This document shows, piece after piece, positions 5,900-7,473 of a stretch of DNA of 7,473 nucleotides. Position 1 is the stretch's first letter, and the number at the start of each line of letters is the position of its first letter. A program made the position numbers and the translations under genes. Below the pieces are notes generated by a model, which was not told where the DNA came from, searched no databases, and was given only the letters and a program-made list of their open reading frames with translations. The DNA is from Rhodospirillales bacterium (lineage in GTDB: Bacteria > Pseudomonadota > Alphaproteobacteria > CACIAM-22H2). The stretch lies in contig JACQAF010000070.1 of NCBI GenBank assembly GCA_016195145.1, positions 1 through 7,473 of the forward strand. Direction: 5' to 3'.

Positions 5900-5936
5900 C
5901 CTGTCGCCGGAAGCGATCCATCTTCCCGCCGACAGG
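5900..5936 (-). promoter_or_regulatory. Nested hairpin in the presumed mlaA leader
   Basis: The outer arms CCTGTCG (5900-5906) and CGACAGG (5930-5936) are exact complements. Inside, GGAAG (5909-5913) pairs with CTTCC (5922-5926) around an 8-base loop, with a small internal loop between the stems. It lies 60-96 bases upstream of the mlaA start. It could be an RNA structure controlling translation or stability, or a DNA-binding dyad. Confidence 0.45.
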
Positions 5937-6060
5937 CGCCCGAAGGATCACAAGACATTGACAGATTGAATGAATGTTGAAAAGAGTGAGATTCACGGGC
6001 GAATCAGGCAAGTCAGTGCGCGCGTCGGCGTATTTTTGCAATTTGTTGCGGCTGCGGGCC

Positions 6061-6088
6061 GTCATCGCCGATCATGTGGCGCGATGAC
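6061..6088. promoter_or_regulatory. Perfect inverted repeat GTCATCGC-N12-GCGATGAC, candidate operator
   Basis: Two exact 8-base arms have centres 20 bases apart, about two helical turns, as expected for a dimeric DNA-binding protein. It lies 34 bases upstream of the extended -10 of the ParA-like gene, so it could serve an activator there, or a repressor of either divergent gene. It does not match the chromosomal parS sequence. Confidence 0.45.
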
Positions 6089-6121
6089 AACGCAAAGGAA
6101 GCGCGACGCGCCGGGCAGTTG

Positions 6122-6130
6122 TGCTATTCT
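6122..6130 (+). promoter_or_regulatory. Extended -10 promoter candidate for the ParA-like gene
   Basis: TGC-TATTCT (6122-6130) fits an extended -10 (TGnTATAAT) with 5 of 6 matches in the hexamer. There is no recognisable -35 at 16-18 bases, which extended -10 promoters tolerate. The predicted start near 6137 would produce a leader of about 190 bases beginning just before the first stem-loop. Confidence 0.35.
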
Positions 6131-6142
6131 GAAAGCCCCCTG

Positions 6143-6293
6143 TCCGATCGGCCCTAATATCGGGCGAGATCGGATTCTCGGCCTGCCACCGGCGACGAGA
6201 CGGGCCAGGGCCTCTTATCGAGGGCCGGCCCGTGTACAGTCTGGCGTTGTCGGCGGGCGGCGAACGGGGCGACTGCGGCACATCCGACCGCAG
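6143..6293 (+). ncRNA. Three consecutive stem-loops in the ParA-like gene leader
   Basis: Stem 1: TCCGATC (6143-6149) with GATCGGA (6168-6174), and inside it GCCC (6151-6154) with GGGC (6162-6165). Stem 2: CGGGCC (6201-6206) with GGCCCG (6227-6232), then GG/CC and CCTC/GAGG around a TTATC loop. Stem 3: CTGCGG (6273-6278) with CCGCAG (6288-6293). It may be a cis-acting leader or a small RNA; it matches no riboswitch family I can name. Confidence 0.35.
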
Positions 6294-6298
6294 CGGCG

Positions 6299-6321
6299 AA
6301 TAATGATGAGGTTATTAGGGG
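6299..6321 (+). promoter_or_regulatory. AU hairpin and ribosome binding site before the ParA-like start
   Basis: AATAA (6299-6303) can pair with TTATT (6312-6316), directly followed by the Shine-Dalgarno AGGGG (6317-6321), 4 bases from the ATG. An 8-codon open frame (6303-6329) starts in the loop and ends in a TGA that overlaps the ATG, so the start codon could be translationally coupled. Confidence 0.35.
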
Positions 6322-6325
6322 CGAC

Positions 6326-6982
6326 ATGACGGGGAAGATTCTGGTCGCGGCGACGGGAAAAGGGGGAGCCGGCAAGTCGACGACGGTCGCGTGCCTCGCC
6401 ACCTATTGGCAGCGCGCGAACCGCAAGGTGGCGCTGGTCGACGCGGACCCCAACCAGACGCTGACGCGCTGGCATGCGAAGGGCAACGCCCTGTCGAGCA
6501 TGACGCTGCGGACCCAGCTCGACGAGCACGCGATGATCGACACGCTCGGCGACCTCGCCGGCGATCACGATCTGGTCATGGTCGATTGCGCCGGCTTCGG
6601 CAACCAGGCGATGGTCTTCGCCATCGGCGCGGCCGATATCGTGCTGATTCCGGTGATGACCGACGAGGCGAATATTTTCGAGGCGCTGCGTACGCGCAAG
6701 ATCGTCGACAGCGCCTCGCAGCTGACCAAGCGGATGATCATGGCCCGCACGCTTCTGTGTCGGGTGAAGCGGGCGGCCGTCGCCGATCACGCGCGCAGCC
6801 AGCTGGAGACGCTGCGGGCCGACCCGCTCGCCGCCCAGCTCAACGACCGCGTCGCGTTCCAGGAGGCGACCTTCCACGGCTCGTCCCCCACCGTCCTCTC
6901 GCCGGGCAGTCCGGCGGCGCAGGATATCGAGGCGCTCGCCGCAGAACTGGAGCAGTTGATTTGGCCGAGGACTCCGTTTTGA
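6326..6982 (+). CDS. ParA/ParF-like deviant Walker ATPase
   Basis: This 218-residue cytoplasmic ATPase belongs to the ParA/MinD superfamily, whose members position plasmids, chromosomes or protein complexes by ATP-dependent dimerisation on DNA or membrane. The deviant Walker A motif is GKGGAGKST (11-19) with signature Lys12 and P-loop Lys17. Walker A' is VALVDADPN (35-43) with Asp39 and Asp41. Walker B is DLVMVDCAG (82-90) with Asp87. Length, lack of an N-terminal helix-turn-helix, and the runs DPNQTLTRW (41-49) and AADIVLIPV (102-110) fit the small ParF-type (type Ib) branch. There is no MinD-type C-terminal amphipathic membrane helix, so nucleoid DNA is the likelier surface. AGGGG lies 4 bases before the ATG. 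The next gene starts 35 bases after the stop and encodes a membrane protein rather than a ParG/ParB-like DNA-binding protein, so cargo other than DNA is possible. Confidence 0.9.
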   Translation: MTGKILVAATGKGGAGKSTTVACLATYWQRANRKVALVDADPNQTLTRWHAKGNALSSMTLRTQLDEHAMIDTLGDLAGDHDLVMVDCAGFGNQAMVFAIGAADIVLIPVMTDEANIFEALRTRKIVDSASQLTKRMIMARTLLCRVKRAAVADHARSQLETLRADPLAAQLNDRVAFQEATFHGSSPTVLSPGSPAAQDIEALAAELEQLIWPRTPF

Positions 6983-7017
6983 ATCACGCAGCAACCGAGA
7001 AACCGATAGGCAAGGCC

Positions 7018-7473
7018 ATGACGCGCAAGAATGCAATCCCCGGAGTGGACGAAGAAGCGCTGGCGGCGCTCGCCCGGCAATTTCCGAGCGGCGGGACCCG
7101 GGCGCCCGATTTCTCGGCTTCGACTTCAACGCCGGCCGCGCCTGCGCCCGCGCCCCGGGCCGGCGGGCGGGGACTGGCCGTTTTCTCGCTGTTCGTCGCT
7201 TTGATTGCGCTGGCCGTCGGTGCGGTTGCGATCGCCGGGCCGCTGATCCGCCCGTGGCTCGTCGCCAAGCTGGGCTCGCACCGGCTGATCGATCTTGCGA
7301 CCGGCTATCGCGCCGATGTCGACCAGCGGTTTTCCGCCGTGTCGAGCGGCATCGATGGCGTGAAGATCGAGCTGGGGGCCGTTGGCAGCCGTGCCGCGTC
7401 GTTGGAACGCGGGGCGAGCACCATGGCGACCCGCGTTGGCGCGGTCGAGACTGGCGTTGAGGCGGCGGCAAAA
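7018..7473 (+). CDS. Single-pass membrane protein with probable coiled coil (partial, 3' end outside window)
   Basis: This frame is open to the window edge and gives 152 residues. Order: a short N-terminus with basic residues (MTRKN), a predicted helix (DEEALAALARQF, 11-22), a Ser/Thr/Pro/Ala-rich linker (24-50), one membrane helix (about 52-77, flanked by RGGR-like basic residues and RPW), then a heptad-like helical stretch (about 88-152) that is probably a periplasmic coiled coil. The layout (linker, helix, coiled coil) resembles the front of mitofilin-type or envelope-spanning proteins, but the diagnostic C-terminal domain would lie outside the window. It follows the ParA-like gene by 35 bases and is probably co-transcribed with it. 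ATG 7018 has AGG at 7 bases; an in-frame TTG at 6979, overlapping the upstream stop and with GAGG at 8 bases, is an alternative that would add 13 residues. Confidence 0.75.
   Translation, partial: MTRKNAIPGVDEEALAALARQFPSGGTRAPDFSASTSTPAAPAPAPRAGGRGLAVFSLFVALIALAVGAVAIAGPLIRPWLVAKLGSHRLIDLATGYRADVDQRFSAVSSGIDGVKIELGAVGSRAASLERGASTMATRVGAVETGVEAAAK

Larger units (their letters stand above)
5841..6325. other. 485-base divergent regulatory region between mlaA and the ParA-like gene
   Basis: No convincing gene is present; the open frame 5970-6329 on plus has an Arg/Pro-rich composition typical of non-coding GC-rich DNA. The region holds a nested hairpin in the mlaA leader (5900-5936), a perfect inverted repeat (6061-6088), an extended -10 (6122-6130) and a run of stem-loops (6143-6293, 6299-6316). 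A TTGACA on plus (5958-5963) has no matching -10. I could not find a good promoter for mlaA. Confidence 0.6.

Noticed and set aside
5958..5963. Perfect TTGACA on the plus strand
   Set aside because: No -10-like hexamer lies 16-18 bases downstream, and there is no gene start at a suitable distance.
5841..6065. 75-residue upstream extension of the MlaA frame
   Set aside because: It would bury the signal peptide inside the protein, and the stretch has no coding character. It also covers the leader hairpin.
6215..7471. 418-residue minus-strand open frame
   Set aside because: It is antisense to the ParA-like gene, whose Walker motifs are unmistakable. The product is Arg/Pro-rich and low in complexity.

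Overview
The window is GC-rich DNA (about 60-65% by eye) and most likely comes from an alphaproteobacterium, possibly in or near the Rhodospirillales. That placement rests on family resemblance: an alphaproteobacterial mitofilin-like (COG4223) C-terminal domain, a DUF6524-type membrane protein and an MlaA/VacJ lipid-transport protein. It cannot be settled without a database search. I see no tRNA, rRNA, IS element, CRISPR array or phage gene.

Layout from left to right. Positions 2-157 hold the 3' end of an unrecognised plus-strand gene. Positions 289-903 (+) encode a polytopic membrane protein of unknown function. It converges on a minus-strand gene (975-1736) for a short mitofilin-like single-pass protein that lacks the usual long coiled coil. 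A roughly 400-base non-coding stretch follows, with a 17-bp perfect dyad and a good sigma70-type promoter. That promoter reads into 2141-3364 (+), an exported TAXI/NMT1-like solute-binding protein with no transporter genes in view. Next is a small basic helical protein (3502-3963, +) ending in a very stable UUCG hairpin, convergent with the DUF6524-type membrane protein (4045-4476, -). Upstream of that gene lies a long mlaA (4635-5840, -).

Between mlaA and the divergent ParA/ParF-like ATPase gene (6326-6982, +) is 485 bases of unusually structured DNA. It contains a nested hairpin in the mlaA leader, a perfect 8-bp inverted repeat with a 12-base spacer, an extended -10 element, and then three consecutive stem-loops plus a small AU hairpin just before the ATPase start. 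Downstream of the ATPase, probably in the same operon, an open reading frame runs off the window (7018 onward). It encodes a protein with a short basic N-terminus, a Pro/Ala-rich linker, one membrane helix and a probable coiled coil.

The genes do not form one obvious pathway. Several act at the cell envelope (MlaA, the solute-binding protein, the mitofilin-like protein, DUF6524 and the 289-903 protein). The three most interesting observations are the repeated MlaA-type helix motif filling the N-terminal extension of this MlaA, the ParF-like ATPase paired with a membrane-anchored protein instead of a ParG/ParB-type DNA-binding partner, and the structured divergent regulatory region between those two genes.
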